Source of the DNA: an uncultured Flammeovirgaceae bacterium
GTDB lineage: Bacteria; Bacteroidota; Bacteroidia; Cytophagales; Cyclobacteriaceae
Assembly (NCBI GenBank): GCA_937883755.1
Contig: CAKZYA010000023.1
Coordinates: 1-64,000, forward strand
Direction: 5' to 3'
Length of the DNA: 64,000 bases
The notes under the pieces are model-generated. The model saw nothing but the letters and a program-made list of their open reading frames with translations. It was not told the DNA's origin and searched no databases. A program made the position numbers and the translations under genes. The stretch's first letter is position 1. The number at the start of each line of letters is the position of its first letter. Of the stretch, positions 16,547 to 26,627 are shown piece after piece.

Positions 16547-19500
16547 ATGACGTATCCTTTTTGGAAGGGACTGATCTCCCTGTTCCTGCTACCTGCGGTC
16601 TGTCTCATCGTTTTTTTTCCCTTGAGGGCGCAGGATCCACCCCGACCGTATCCGATTGACATTATTCCCGCTTCGCCCACGGCGCAGAGCTTGCATCAAT
16701 ATGGCGATGTACCCGTCACCCTGTTCAATGGCTTACCTAACATCAGTATTCCATTGATGGAAGTGGGTGACCGTGATTTACGCTTACCCATTACCTTATC
16801 CTATCATGCCTCAGGCATCAATCCCGAGCAGCACCCTGGTTGGGTCGGTCTGGGCTGGAGTTTACAGGCGGGTGGGGTAATTACTCGAAGTCAACGAGGT
16901 ACTACCGATGAAGTAGTGAGCGATTTTGGTCCTGATTCATTACGCTATTCTTATTATACCAACTTTGATGTGATCGATACTGCTGAGTGGTTTAGCTTGG
17001 AAAGTCTACAACGATTTGATACTGTAGATACCGGTCTTGCTCAACCCACTCCGGATGAATTTCGCTTTACATTTATGGGTTACTCAGGCAGTTTTTATTT
17101 GAATCATTTGGGGGAATGGCAAGTGAAAAGTGACCAAAACATTGCCATCCAAGTGGAAGTAGATGAACCAGCGCCCATAAGTGTATTCACTATTGGTAAA
17201 AGAGTGAAAGCAGAGAGCCAGGTTGCCCGAGCTTTACAACGGTTTATCTTAACAACAGAGAATGGGACGCGCTACACCTTTGGGGGGGATACCAGCAATA
17301 TTGAGTTTACCCAACGATTAGGTGATGATGATCCGGTCTACTTTTCAGGGGTAGTAGCTACTTCATGGTATTTGACCCGTATTGAAACAGTGGATGGTCG
17401 CATAATCACCCTAGAATACGAAGCCGGACCTTGGCAAGCGGAACAAACTGTTTTGTTTCAACTTTATGAACGTATTATCAATGACAACTTTAATTTGGCG
17501 GGTAGTGTATCCCGTCAGCAAAACCCATACGTCAATTCGGCTAGCCTTATTAATCCTGTTTACTTAAAAAAGATTAGTACCCCAAACGCCGAAGTGCATT
17601 TTTCGCGTTCAGAAACCACAGAGCTAGGATATGATTTCGGCCAATTCCTGCAAAATCCTCTACAATTTTTGCCATTACAAATTATTGATGAAGGCGGAAG
17701 TCCATCCTGGTATCAGTTAGATAGCATTCGGTTAGTCGCCAAGGGAGAAGATGAATGCCGCCAGTATGTAGGTTTTACCTACAGTGAGGATGAGAACAAG
17801 CGACTTACTTTATTAGGTCTTCGGGTAATGGGTACACAAGCAGCCCAAGGGCCCTACACGTTTACTTATAATACCACTTCGCTTCCCGATTATAATACTT
17901 TGGAACAGGATCATTGGGGATACTATAATGGACGAAACTTTATAGATGATAACCCACTAGGAGGTGGTCAACTGTTCTATACCCGGGATGATTCCACGGC
18001 TTACTACACCTCCCGTATTCCGGATACTACTTTGATGAAAGCGGAAATATTAACTGAGATAAGGTACCCTACGGGTGGCAGTACCCGCTTTGTCTATGAG
18101 CCGCATGACTACTCCCAGATTGCTACTAAATATCCATTTGGGATAGAAGCTGTTTCGGGTAATCCAATAGCTGGTGGGCTGCGAATCGATAGTATCATCT
18201 CCGTGCCTGGCTATGGTGCTCCGGAAGTAATAAAAACCTATCATTATGTGAATGATTTTTTGAACGGCGGCACTGAATCAAGCGGCATCCTTAGTGATAG
18301 TGCTCGCTATGTAACGGAATATACAACAATATCTAAAGGTGATACCCTAGATATATACGAATTAAGCAGTGTGCCGGTAGAGTCCTTCTTGACGACCGAT
18401 GGTAACCATGTAACTTACTCCGAAGTCACCGAGAAACTCTCGGATGGCAGTTTTACGATCTATCGCTACACCAACCATGAGAACTCAATCTATCAGGATA
18501 AAGGTGCCGAAGCAAATATAGCACCCCTGGATAATCGGTTCTGGCGTTACGACCCCTTCACAAGCCGGGAGCTTGAGCGAGGCAATCTGCTTTCTAAAAC
18601 GATGTACCGGGCCGATAGTAGTGTTGTCATGGAAGAAGAATATACGTATAACAGCGATCCAGACCGCTTTAATGAGTTTGTTCGGTTTGTAGAGGTAAAA
18701 AACCGATCATTTTACATTGGGGGTGAGAATCAATTTGTTGATCAGGTCTTTGAAACTAGGATTACCGCTTACGTGGAATACACCTACACCCCCTACATGA
18801 CTTCCAAGACTGAGCGGCTCTACGATCCCGAAGATGACAGTCAGTTCGTAGAAACGGTCTATACCTATCAGTACGATAATCCGGTGCATAACCAGCTCAC
18901 CCGCACCCAGATGACTGACAGTGAAGACAGCATCCGAGTGACCCGCTATACCTACCCCCCGGATTTGACCAGTAACCTGTACAATAGGGATACCCTGATC
19001 GCCCGGCATGTGTTTACCCCGGCGGTGGTGCAGGTAGATTCGGTGGGTAGCCGGCAGAGCTTTCAAGTAGAGCGGTACATGAACCGGGCTTCGGGCAATA
19101 CCGAGCTGATTGTGCTAGACAGCACCATTACTTATCCCAGTGGAGAAGGCATTGATCCTATCCGGATGTTCTACCAGTATGATACGATAGGTAATATTGT
19201 CCAGGTGCAAAAAGAAGATGATTTGCCTGCGGCTTTTATCTGGGGCTACAATGGTGAGTTCCCCATTGCCGAAGTGCTCAATGCGACCTCGGACCAGATC
19301 CTGTATACGGGCTTTGAAGAGGCTACCAGTAGTGTTAGCCTGGATGCCTTTAGCGGCAATCAAGCTCACGTGGGTAACTACCTGGTAGAGCTTCCTTCGC
19401 CGGGCACCTATCAGCTTACCTACTGGCAGGATACGGGCAGTGGCTGGGCATTGCAGTCAGATACGATTTCGGCCAATACCACGATCAATAGTGGAACCAA

Positions 19501-19708
19501 CCGCATTGACGACGTGCGGCTCTATCCGGTGGGGGCACTGATGCGCAACTTGACTTACGATCGGCTCTACGGACAGACATCACTCAGTGATGCCTGCGGG
19601 ATTGTCCGCCGCTTCCGTTACGATGGCTTAGGACGGCTCAAGCTCGTGCGCGACCATCAAGACCGCATTGAGCAAAGCTATTTCTACCGCTACGCCAATC
19701 AAGACTAA
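16547..19708 (+). CDS. Secreted RHS/YD-repeat protein, N-terminal-type partner
   Basis: A 1053-residue protein with a signal peptide (ends RAQD). It then carries the typical Bacteroidota RHS opening: PIDIIPASPTAQSLHQYGDVPV, LPITLSYHASGI, GWVGLGWSLQAGGVITR. Strand-rich YD-like repeats continue to the end (YQYDNPVHNQL, FRYDGLGRLKLV). It lacks the RHS core hyper-conserved end and any toxin domain, and stops 33 bases before the next RHS gene. The two genes together look like a split RHS shell, in the manner of TcB/TcC. Both have their own signal peptides, so assembly must occur outside the cytoplasm; this is inferred. Confidence 0.85.
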   Translation: MTYPFWKGLISLFLLPAVCLIVFFPLRAQDPPRPYPIDIIPASPTAQSLHQYGDVPVTLFNGLPNISIPLMEVGDRDLRLPITLSYHASGINPEQHPGWVGLGWSLQAGGVITRSQRGTTDEVVSDFGPDSLRYSYYTNFDVIDTAEWFSLESLQRFDTVDTGLAQPTPDEFRFTFMGYSGSFYLNHLGEWQVKSDQNIAIQVEVDEPAPISVFTIGKRVKAESQVARALQRFILTTENGTRYTFGGDTSNIEFTQRLGDDDPVYFSGVVATSWYLTRIETVDGRIITLEYEAGPWQAEQTVLFQLYERIINDNFNLAGSVSRQQNPYVNSASLINPVYLKKISTPNAEVHFSRSETTELGYDFGQFLQNPLQFLPLQIIDEGGSPSWYQLDSIRLVAKGEDECRQYVGFTYSEDENKRLTLLGLRVMGTQAAQGPYTFTYNTTSLPDYNTLEQDHWGYYNGRNFIDDNPLGGGQLFYTRDDSTAYYTSRIPDTTLMKAEILTEIRYPTGGSTRFVYEPHDYSQIATKYPFGIEAVSGNPIAGGLRIDSIISVPGYGAPEVIKTYHYVNDFLNGGTESSGILSDSARYVTEYTTISKGDTLDIYELSSVPVESFLTTDGNHVTYSEVTEKLSDGSFTIYRYTNHENSIYQDKGAEANIAPLDNRFWRYDPFTSRELERGNLLSKTMYRADSSVVMEEEYTYNSDPDRFNEFVRFVEVKNRSFYIGGENQFVDQVFETRITAYVEYTYTPYMTSKTERLYDPEDDSQFVETVYTYQYDNPVHNQLTRTQMTDSEDSIRVTRYTYPPDLTSNLYNRDTLIARHVFTPAVVQVDSVGSRQSFQVERYMNRASGNTELIVLDSTITYPSGEGIDPIRMFYQYDTIGNIVQVQKEDDLPAAFIWGYNGEFPIAEVLNATSDQILYTGFEEATSSVSLDAFSGNQAHVGNYLVELPSPGTYQLTYWQDTGSGWALQSDTISANTTINSGTNRIDDVRLYPVGALMRNLTYDRLYGQTSLSDACGIVRRFRYDGLGRLKLVRDHQDRIEQSYFYRYANQD

Positions 19709-19741
19709 TTTTTTTCCTGAACGCTTACTTTTCCTATATCC

Positions 19742-22700
19742 ATGTACTACTTACGTGCTATTCTACTCCCCCTGCTGGCAGTACTGTCAGTACTATCTTG
19801 CCGGGTCGCTACTGCTCAGTGTGTCATTGATGATGCCCCTAATATGTCGGGCTGTGCTGGTTCGGTTACCCTGATGGCCATGACCAATAATGTGACTTCT
19901 TTTGATATTCCAACCCACCGCTGGTACGAGGATGCTGCGTTGACCATTCCGATAGACCCACTTTTGATTGACCAAGGGTTTGAGGGCGGGCCTAATACTA
20001 CCACCTGGGCATCCCGCTATACGGTCAATATTACTCAGACGGATACCTTTTACGTCACCATTGTATGTGATGGGGTAGAAAGTGCGGCTCAGTCGGTAAT
20101 CTACACGGTCACCGGGTCGGGAGGCATCAGTATTTCTACGGGAGGTAAGAGTAACACCGATGTCTGTGAAGGGGATGAGGGCTTCATGCTGATGGCACTT
20201 AATACCGATGGTAGCCAGAGTATTGAGTGGAAGTACATTGATGAGCTGGGGCAGGTTGGAGTGGTTGCGGTCAATACCATCATTTATACCCCTGATCAGG
20301 GCAGCGGTACCTACCGGGTGATTGCCACTAGTAGCTGCGGGGCACTGGATTCAGCTTCCCTGCCCGTGACCTTTCGCCCGACCCTAGGTACATTATTTGC
20401 CCCGGGCAATGAGCAGGTCTGTCAGCAAGATACCCGCACCTATCGGGCTATTGCTGCCAACACCGACCTGTATCAGTGGACAATCACCAATGCGACTGAG
20501 AATACAGATTACACCATTGATAACCTCACCACGCTGGGGGACTCGATTACGATCACCTGGTTAAGTGGTTATAGTGGAACGGCGACGGTGACGGTGAAAG
20601 CTTTGGGCTGCGCCGAAACGGAAGTATCCGATTCCTTTACCGTGCAAGTCACTGCCCCGCCTGCGGCTACCATTACCCCCATGGGGGTCACATCCTTACC
20701 GTTGGGCAGTGATACATTAGCCCTGGTAGCCAATGATGGTATGGGACTTTCCTACCAGTGGCTGATGGATGGCATGCCTCTTCCGGGAGAAACCAGCCGG
20801 ATGTTCAATGCCTTTGAGCCGGGGGATTATCAAGTGGATGTGACCCAGAACGGCTGCACCACCCGCTCGGCAGTCACCAGTGTCACTCAGGAAAACAACC
20901 ACAATTACGTGATTACCCGCATCTTACGGGTAGAAGACAATGGCTCAGGAAGTCCCATTGAAGAAAACGACTTGTACACGCTGTCGTCTACTCAAAAAAA
21001 TGAGTCGATCGCCTACTTAGATGCGTTAGGCCGCCCGATGCAAGAGGTGCTCTGGCAGGCCAGTCCCCAGGTGACGGATCAGGTTGCCCCCCGCACCTAC
21101 GACAGTAGAGGACGAGAATTCCAACAGTATCTGCCCTACGTAGGGGGTAGTAATGGCTACTTCCAGGACAATGGCACTAATCAGGCTATCAACTATTACA
21201 ATAGCGGCACCAATGCCGATAAAGGGGTGGTACAAGATGCGACCCCCTACGGGGCCACTGTCTTTGAAGCCTCTCCCTTATCGCGCCCCTTAGAGCAAGG
21301 AGCCCCCGGTACCAACTTTCAGCCTGGTACGGGGCAAGCGATGGGCTATCAGTACCCCGTCAATACCGCAGGGGAAGTCAAGAAGTGGCTACTCAATGGC
21401 AGTAACTTACCCTATCAGCAAGGAACCTATCCGGCCGGAAGGTTATCGGTGACTGAACAAAGTGATGAAGATGGCAGGGTGACCAAGATCTATACGGATC
21501 GCTTAGGGCGCACGGTCCTGAGCCGGGTCGTGCTGGATGGGGGCACCGCCAGCTTTCAAGATACCTACTACGTCTACGATGTGGTGAACCGGCTGAGCTA
21601 TGTCTTGCCCCCCGAAGGCAGTGATAATTATACCGGAAGCGCGGGCACTCCAACGGCGGGAGATAGCACCTTATTGAACCATTGGGCCTTTCAGTACGAC
21701 TATGACGAGCGCAACAACATGACCCGGAAGCGCGTGCCCGGATCAGACTGGCAGTATATGATTTATGATAGCCGCGACCGGGTGATCTTATCCCAGGACG
21801 GACGGCAGCGCGAGCAAGATGAATGGAGCTTCACCCACTACGATGCGCTGAACCGCCCTATTGTAGAAGGGCTCTACTACAGCAGTCAGAACCTTTCCCA
21901 AATGCAGGCGACGGTCGCTACGTTTCTTACCAGTAACGAAAACAACGGCGAAGAGCTGCCCGAAGATAGTGCCAACTACCTGTTGCACGGCAGTCCGAGC
22001 TTGACGCTGAATAGTTACGAGGGGCAGCACCGCATTACAGCGGATAGTTCGATCACCCTTACTACCGGGTTTTCTATCAAAAACTTCTCAGATGAGTCCG
22101 TCACGCTCGCCATTGCCCCGGCTCCCGCTGTAGTAAATAACCCTACCTTTCCGCCCCTGGCAGACACGCAGCCCTTGCAGCTTTACTACTACGATGACCA
22201 TGACTTTGACGGGGATGCTACCCCTGACGCGAGTTTCGATGCTAGTGAGCTGACTGTCCAGCAGGTGGATCTGTTTCCTATCCTGACAGGTAAGCTTACT
22301 GGTACTAAGACGAAAGTATTAAACTCTGGACTCTGGCTGACCGAGGCAATGTTCTACGATGACAAAGGCCGGGTGGTGCAAAGCCAGCGGGAAAACTCTA
22401 TTGGCGGACAAGACATCATCACCACCCAGTACTCGTTTCATGGCTTGGTGCTAGGGGAATGGCATCGCCAGACCAGTGATAGCCGCCACGGCAGTGAAGA
22501 TAGAACCGTGCATACCCGCAACGAGTACGACCAAGCTGATCGCCTAACAGCGACGCATCAAACCATCGATGCGAACGATACGCTGCAACTAGCCAGCTAC
22601 GCCTACAATGAGATCGGGGAGCTGATCGATAAGCGACTGCATGAAGAAAGCACCAATCAGTATTTGCAGTCGGTAGACTTTCGCTACGGCATCCGGGGCT

Positions 22701-25141
22701 GGCTGACCCGTATCAATGGGGATAGCTTGGGGGTTACCGAGCAGCAGGCGACGGGGATCATTGACGCTACAAGTGCCGATGATCTGTTTGCCCAGGCACT
22801 GGACTACGATAATACGGTCGCTGGACTAACCACCAATCCGGCCTACAATGGCAACATCAACGCCATTCGCTGGCAGCGGCAGGGACAAGCCGATCCTTCC
22901 GCCTACGTGTACGGGTATGACTCTGCGAATCGGCTGACCACGGGTAACTACTTTGCGGGTAGTGGCACTGCCTGGCAGGCCTCCACCCATTTTGATGTGG
23001 CGGGACTGACCTATGATAAGAACGGCAACATCACTGCCTTACAACGTAATGCGGCTGATGGCAGTAGCATGGATGATCTGGTGTATGGCTACGGCACGGG
23101 GAACAATCGCAGTAACCAGCTCATCAGCGTAGAGGATGCTGGAATAGACACATTGGGCTTTGTGGATGGTAGTACCGTAGCGGTAGAGTACCTCTACGAC
23201 GGCAGCGGGAATTTGACCCAGGATCTCAACAAAGCCTTGGATAGTATTGGCTATAATCATTTGAATTTGCCCGAGCTGGTACGCTTTAGCAGTGGTAACC
23301 AGATCCGCTACTACTATGATGCTCAGGGCAGTAAGCTTCAACAGGAAGTAAGTAATGAGGGTACCACCACCGAGACAGATTATATTTCCGGTCGGCAGTA
23401 TGAGAATGGCAGTCTGGACTTACTGATGCACGCCGAAGGGCGGACGATCTTTGGTGATAGCAGTTTTGTGCAGCACTATGACCTCAAAGATCACCTAGGT
23501 AATGTGCGGTTGACGTTTTCATCCGAGACCGTGCAAGCGTCCATGAGTGCCAGCATGGAAACGGGGGGCAATAGTCCGGCTCTAGAAGAGCAGTACTTTG
23601 ACAACATTGCTGAAACGCGGCAAACGCTGGAGTTTCATAATGCCACCAAGCCCACTACCGATGAGCCAAGTCCCAACAAAGTAGCGACCTTGAATGCGGC
23701 AAATGGACGCACCCAAGGCCCGAGTCTGAAGCAAGTGGTGCATCGGGGCGATAGCATCCATCTGGAAGTCAAGGCTAGCTACGAAGAGCACAGCAAGAAG
23801 AAAGTGCAGGCAGGGGGCATCCTGGGGGCAATCACCGGCTTGTTTAATCCTTCGGCGGCGGGGCGCGAGATGGTGGGGGCTACGGAGACGCTGAATGAAG
23901 CTTTAGCCGGGACGACATTGTTAAACCGAGATAAGACGGGGGTGCCGAAGGCGTACCTGAACTATGTAGTCTTAAATGAAGATCAGCAAGTCGTGGATCA
24001 AGGGTTTGTTCCGGTGAGTGAAGCGGCCAGGATTGAAACGGGAAACCGGAAGTCCGGTGACCGGAGTCCGGTATTGAGAATAGATAGTGTGAATCATGAG
24101 ACGCTGGCAGTGGACTTGGATATTGCCGAAAATGGGTATTTATACACCTACGTCTCTAACGAGAGTAACTGGGATGTGGATGTACACTTTGATCAGATGA
24201 CAATGAGCATGAGCTCGTCTCAGCCCACCGTGGTGCAGAACAATGACTACTACCCGTTTGGCCTGACCCACCAACAGCCGTTGAACGATCCGACGAATAA
24301 ATATCTTTATAATGGAAAGGAATTGCAGAACGAATTAGGGTTAGGATGGTATGCCTATGGCGCGAGAATGTATGACCCGGCGATCGGTAGATTTCCAACT
24401 ATTGACCCCATTTCTGATCAGTTTGTACATGTATCTCCTTACAACTATGCTCAAAACAATTCTATTAGATTTATTGATTGGTTAGGTTTAGGCGCATGCG
24501 AAGAAGGTGATTGCCCAGAGGGTTCAGATAATAATCAGGAGCCTTCTGGTATTAGCAAAATACTTTATGCATTATCTCAATATTTAGAGGAAACAGGAGA
24601 ATTGCACAACCAATTATTTGGTGATGGAGAAGCATCCCCAGAAGAAAATAGAATTAGCGGTTTAACATTCCTCGTTGATGTATTAACAGCTCATTTAGAA
24701 CTTTCTACAATTGATATTCAGCCAACAGGGTCTTCATCTAAAAGAAATGTAGTAACGAAAGCAGACGACGTACCTAACGTTATCTACCGTGGAGATTCAA
24801 GAGGGCCGGGAGTAATATTTAAGGAAGGATTTCAATCTCAAGGCGACAATTTAGATCTGTTAGATCATGCTTCCGCGTTGTTTGGGAGTGATCAAAGTGC
24901 ATTTGTCTCAACATCGAAATCCAAGAAAGTGGCAAAACAATTTGCAGGTTCAGGAGGATTTGTGTACGAAATAGATGCTACTAAGGTCAGAGGGGTAGAC
25001 GTGAATAAAGCTTTAGGTAAAAGTAGCCCTTATCCCCATGAACAAGAAATAGCTGTACCCTATATTGTTCCTGCTGATGCTGTAAAGCAAGTTCAAATAA
25101 ACTATCCTGTCCTAGATTTATTTAAAATCAAAAATAAATGA
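19742..25141 (+). CDS. RHS polymorphic toxin with C-terminal ADP-ribosyltransferase tip
   Basis: A 1799-residue exported protein. After a signal peptide (ends VATAQ) come Ig/PKD-like modules to about residue 380, a DUF6443-like segment (SIAYLDALGRPMQEV), many YD repeats, and the RHS core end from about 1523 to 1581 (YNGKELQNELGLGWY, YDPAIGRFPTIDP, NNSIRFIDWLGL). The remaining 218 residues are a variable toxin tip with the R-S-E pattern of mono-ADP-ribosyltransferases: YRG (R1683), FVSTS (S1723-T1724-S1725) and HEQE (E1767, E1769). Base composition turns AT-rich at the core/tip junction, as expected for exchanged tips. The stop overlaps the start of the immunity candidate. The target is unknown. 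Confidence 0.92.
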   Translation: MYYLRAILLPLLAVLSVLSCRVATAQCVIDDAPNMSGCAGSVTLMAMTNNVTSFDIPTHRWYEDAALTIPIDPLLIDQGFEGGPNTTTWASRYTVNITQTDTFYVTIVCDGVESAAQSVIYTVTGSGGISISTGGKSNTDVCEGDEGFMLMALNTDGSQSIEWKYIDELGQVGVVAVNTIIYTPDQGSGTYRVIATSSCGALDSASLPVTFRPTLGTLFAPGNEQVCQQDTRTYRAIAANTDLYQWTITNATENTDYTIDNLTTLGDSITITWLSGYSGTATVTVKALGCAETEVSDSFTVQVTAPPAATITPMGVTSLPLGSDTLALVANDGMGLSYQWLMDGMPLPGETSRMFNAFEPGDYQVDVTQNGCTTRSAVTSVTQENNHNYVITRILRVEDNGSGSPIEENDLYTLSSTQKNESIAYLDALGRPMQEVLWQASPQVTDQVAPRTYDSRGREFQQYLPYVGGSNGYFQDNGTNQAINYYNSGTNADKGVVQDATPYGATVFEASPLSRPLEQGAPGTNFQPGTGQAMGYQYPVNTAGEVKKWLLNGSNLPYQQGTYPAGRLSVTEQSDEDGRVTKIYTDRLGRTVLSRVVLDGGTASFQDTYYVYDVVNRLSYVLPPEGSDNYTGSAGTPTAGDSTLLNHWAFQYDYDERNNMTRKRVPGSDWQYMIYDSRDRVILSQDGRQREQDEWSFTHYDALNRPIVEGLYYSSQNLSQMQATVATFLTSNENNGEELPEDSANYLLHGSPSLTLNSYEGQHRITADSSITLTTGFSIKNFSDESVTLAIAPAPAVVNNPTFPPLADTQPLQLYYYDDHDFDGDATPDASFDASELTVQQVDLFPILTGKLTGTKTKVLNSGLWLTEAMFYDDKGRVVQSQRENSIGGQDIITTQYSFHGLVLGEWHRQTSDSRHGSEDRTVHTRNEYDQADRLTATHQTIDANDTLQLASYAYNEIGELIDKRLHEESTNQYLQSVDFRYGIRGWLTRINGDSLGVTEQQATGIIDATSADDLFAQALDYDNTVAGLTTNPAYNGNINAIRWQRQGQADPSAYVYGYDSANRLTTGNYFAGSGTAWQASTHFDVAGLTYDKNGNITALQRNAADGSSMDDLVYGYGTGNNRSNQLISVEDAGIDTLGFVDGSTVAVEYLYDGSGNLTQDLNKALDSIGYNHLNLPELVRFSSGNQIRYYYDAQGSKLQQEVSNEGTTTETDYISGRQYENGSLDLLMHAEGRTIFGDSSFVQHYDLKDHLGNVRLTFSSETVQASMSASMETGGNSPALEEQYFDNIAETRQTLEFHNATKPTTDEPSPNKVATLNAANGRTQGPSLKQVVHRGDSIHLEVKASYEEHSKKKVQAGGILGAITGLFNPSAAGREMVGATETLNEALAGTTLLNRDKTGVPKAYLNYVVLNEDQQVVDQGFVPVSEAARIETGNRKSGDRSPVLRIDSVNHETLAVDLDIAENGYLYTYVSNESNWDVDVHFDQMTMSMSSSQPTVVQNNDYYPFGLTHQQPLNDPTNKYLYNGKELQNELGLGWYAYGARMYDPAIGRFPTIDPISDQFVHVSPYNYAQNNSIRFIDWLGLGACEEGDCPEGSDNNQEPSGISKILYALSQYLEETGELHNQLFGDGEASPEENRISGLTFLVDVLTAHLELSTIDIQPTGSSSKRNVVTKADDVPNVIYRGDSRGPGVIFKEGFQSQGDNLDLLDHASALFGSDQSAFVSTSKSKKVAKQFAGSGGFVYEIDATKVRGVDVNKALGKSSPYPHEQEIAVPYIVPADAVKQVQINYPVLDLFKIKNK

Positions 25142-25515
25142 AGAAAATAACTTTGCTACTTAGTAATGACAATTCTATAGAGCTGGTTATCAATAATAAG
25201 AGAGAAAGGTCATCTATTGCGGTAGAAGGTAGAGAGTATGTTGCTGACAATTTATTTGATGCATTATTGTTGTTACGAGAAAGACTAGAGTCAAATAATG
25301 TAAAGATTTTGTGTACAGGTTCACGATATGATGTATATCCTTCTCGCATGAGTATTCAAATGAGTAATGGTAGAAAAGCATATCAATTGACTCTTGGTAA
25401 ACAGGCTGAAGAGAATGATGTAGTCGATATCTTTACCCCGGCTTCTGTTGAGCAGATAGGTACTGTGGCTGATCAAAGAGCTTTTTACAAACGATGGATC
25501 GAGAGCTTAAGGTAG
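25138..25515 (+). CDS. Candidate immunity protein for the ART toxin
   Basis: A 125-residue cytoplasmic protein with no signal peptide, starting within the last codons of the toxin gene (ATGA overlap). It has an N-terminal strand-rich part, then DNLFDALLLLRERLES, a GSRYDVYPSRMSIQMSNGRKAYQL block and a C-terminal VDIFTPASVEQIGTVADQRAF segment. Position, small size, overlap and AT-rich composition shared with the toxin tip make it the cognate antitoxin of the ADP-ribosyltransferase. I recall similar proteins next to other RHS tips but cannot name the Imm family. Confidence 0.75.
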   Translation: MKKITLLLSNDNSIELVINNKRERSSIAVEGREYVADNLFDALLLLRERLESNNVKILCTGSRYDVYPSRMSIQMSNGRKAYQLTLGKQAEENDVVDIFTPASVEQIGTVADQRAFYKRWIESLR

Positions 25516-25710
25516 ACTAGAAGGGTAGCTTGGATTCTTGATAAATTTTCCAATAATCAATCCGTTTTTATCAACTTTCCAAGCACCTATGATGGCTTCT
25601 GGCGGAATATTTTCTTTTCCTTTATATTTATCTTCAATGACATATACATAGCCATTTGGATGATTCTTAGCTTCTTTTTGAGCTTCATTTGATGGTGAAA
25701 GAAAGTCCAT
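25507..25710 (-). pseudogene. Orphan toxin-tip fragment
   Basis: A 67-residue frame from ATG (a TTG lies 21 bases further upstream, directly after an in-frame stop). It contains NGYVYVIEDKYKGKENIPPEAIIGAWKVD and ends in IKNPSYPSS. The PPEAIIGAWKVD...G block is familiar from the extreme C-termini of bacterial polymorphic toxins, so this looks like the displaced end of an older tip without its carrier. It faces the immunity gene and overlaps its 3' end by 9 bases. It could also be a small independent gene. Confidence 0.45.
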
Positions 25711-25902
25711 TTTAAAACCTTTAAGTCCCAATTATACGAAGATTGTTCTCATTTAGAAGGCCTAATCTCGAAAAGATTGTGTTGACCTATTCTAGGGTAT
25801 GACTAAAAGTTAAGTAAGTTTGGTTATGTTAAATAAATAAACTACTGCGGCAATCCTGTAATCTACCCCTTTTAAGGTATCAAATAAGCAGAATGGAAAA
25901 GG

Positions 25903-26598
25903 TTACTCACTTTTCAGAGGAATTTCATAGCCTAGGGTAAAGCCTACTCTAAACCCACTCCATTCAGGCTCTACTGTGTCATCGTTCACGACCAGGAAGA
26001 GGTTCTGGGTATTTTGAAAAGGTTTGGAAAAACTCAGTTGATACCCCATCCCTACTCGACATAGTACCCGATACTTGGTAAACTGAAGCGCGACCTCAGG
26101 CTCAGCCCCGAAACCTAGCGCCCTCATATGGGTTACTTGAGACTGACGCTCATCATAAACTTCTAGGTAATCTTGGATAACCAGACGGGAAAACAAGGCT
26201 GAAAATTGGAGTCCTCCCACCAATGAAAATGCTTCATTAAGGCGTAATATTTCTTCATATCGTAATCCTAACGCGTTCCTGGAAACAAGTAAATCAGAGG
26301 ATAATTTCCCCGAGTAATCCTGGTACGCCATTCGTCCGCCGGTTGATGTATAGTCCCAGAAGACACCTACATTGGAATTGGAGCGTAGACCAACGGCCAA
26401 CGTAATTTGTGAACCATAATAGTTGGGAAAGGATTCGGTGACTTTCGCAAGTGAAGGTTCAGCAATGTGGTTTTGTATCTCTTCTAACTCACTCATTAAA
26501 AAACTACCATACGTCTGTTTAACACTTAGCGTGATGGACTGTCCGAAGGCAGGCAGTAAAAAGTTTAGACATAGGCTAAGGGCAAGTAAAGACTTCAT
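25903..26598 (-). CDS. Hypothetical outer-membrane barrel-like protein
   Basis: A 231-residue exported protein with a signal peptide (MKSLLALSLCLNFLLPAFGQS). The mature part has alternating amphipathic strands (ITLAVGLRSNSNVGVFWDY, FSLVGGLQFSALFSRLVI, FRVGFTLGYEIPL) typical of Bacteroidota outer-membrane beta-barrels, with a strand ending close to the C-terminus. It lies 29 bases beyond the 617-residue-class lipoprotein gene on the same strand and is probably co-transcribed with it. No specific family. Confidence 0.65.
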   Translation of the reverse strand: MKSLLALSLCLNFLLPAFGQSITLSVKQTYGSFLMSELEEIQNHIAEPSLAKVTESFPNYYGSQITLAVGLRSNSNVGVFWDYTSTGGRMAYQDYSGKLSSDLLVSRNALGLRYEEILRLNEAFSLVGGLQFSALFSRLVIQDYLEVYDERQSQVTHMRALGFGAEPEVALQFTKYRVLCRVGMGYQLSFSKPFQNTQNLFLVVNDDTVEPEWSGFRVGFTLGYEIPLKSE

Positions 26599-26627
26599 AC
26601 AAGTACAAGCTATTTTGTCATATTGTG

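Noticed and set aside
18707-19066. 119-codon minus-strand frame in the first RHS gene
   Set aside because: Antisense to strongly conserved YD-repeat coding sequence.
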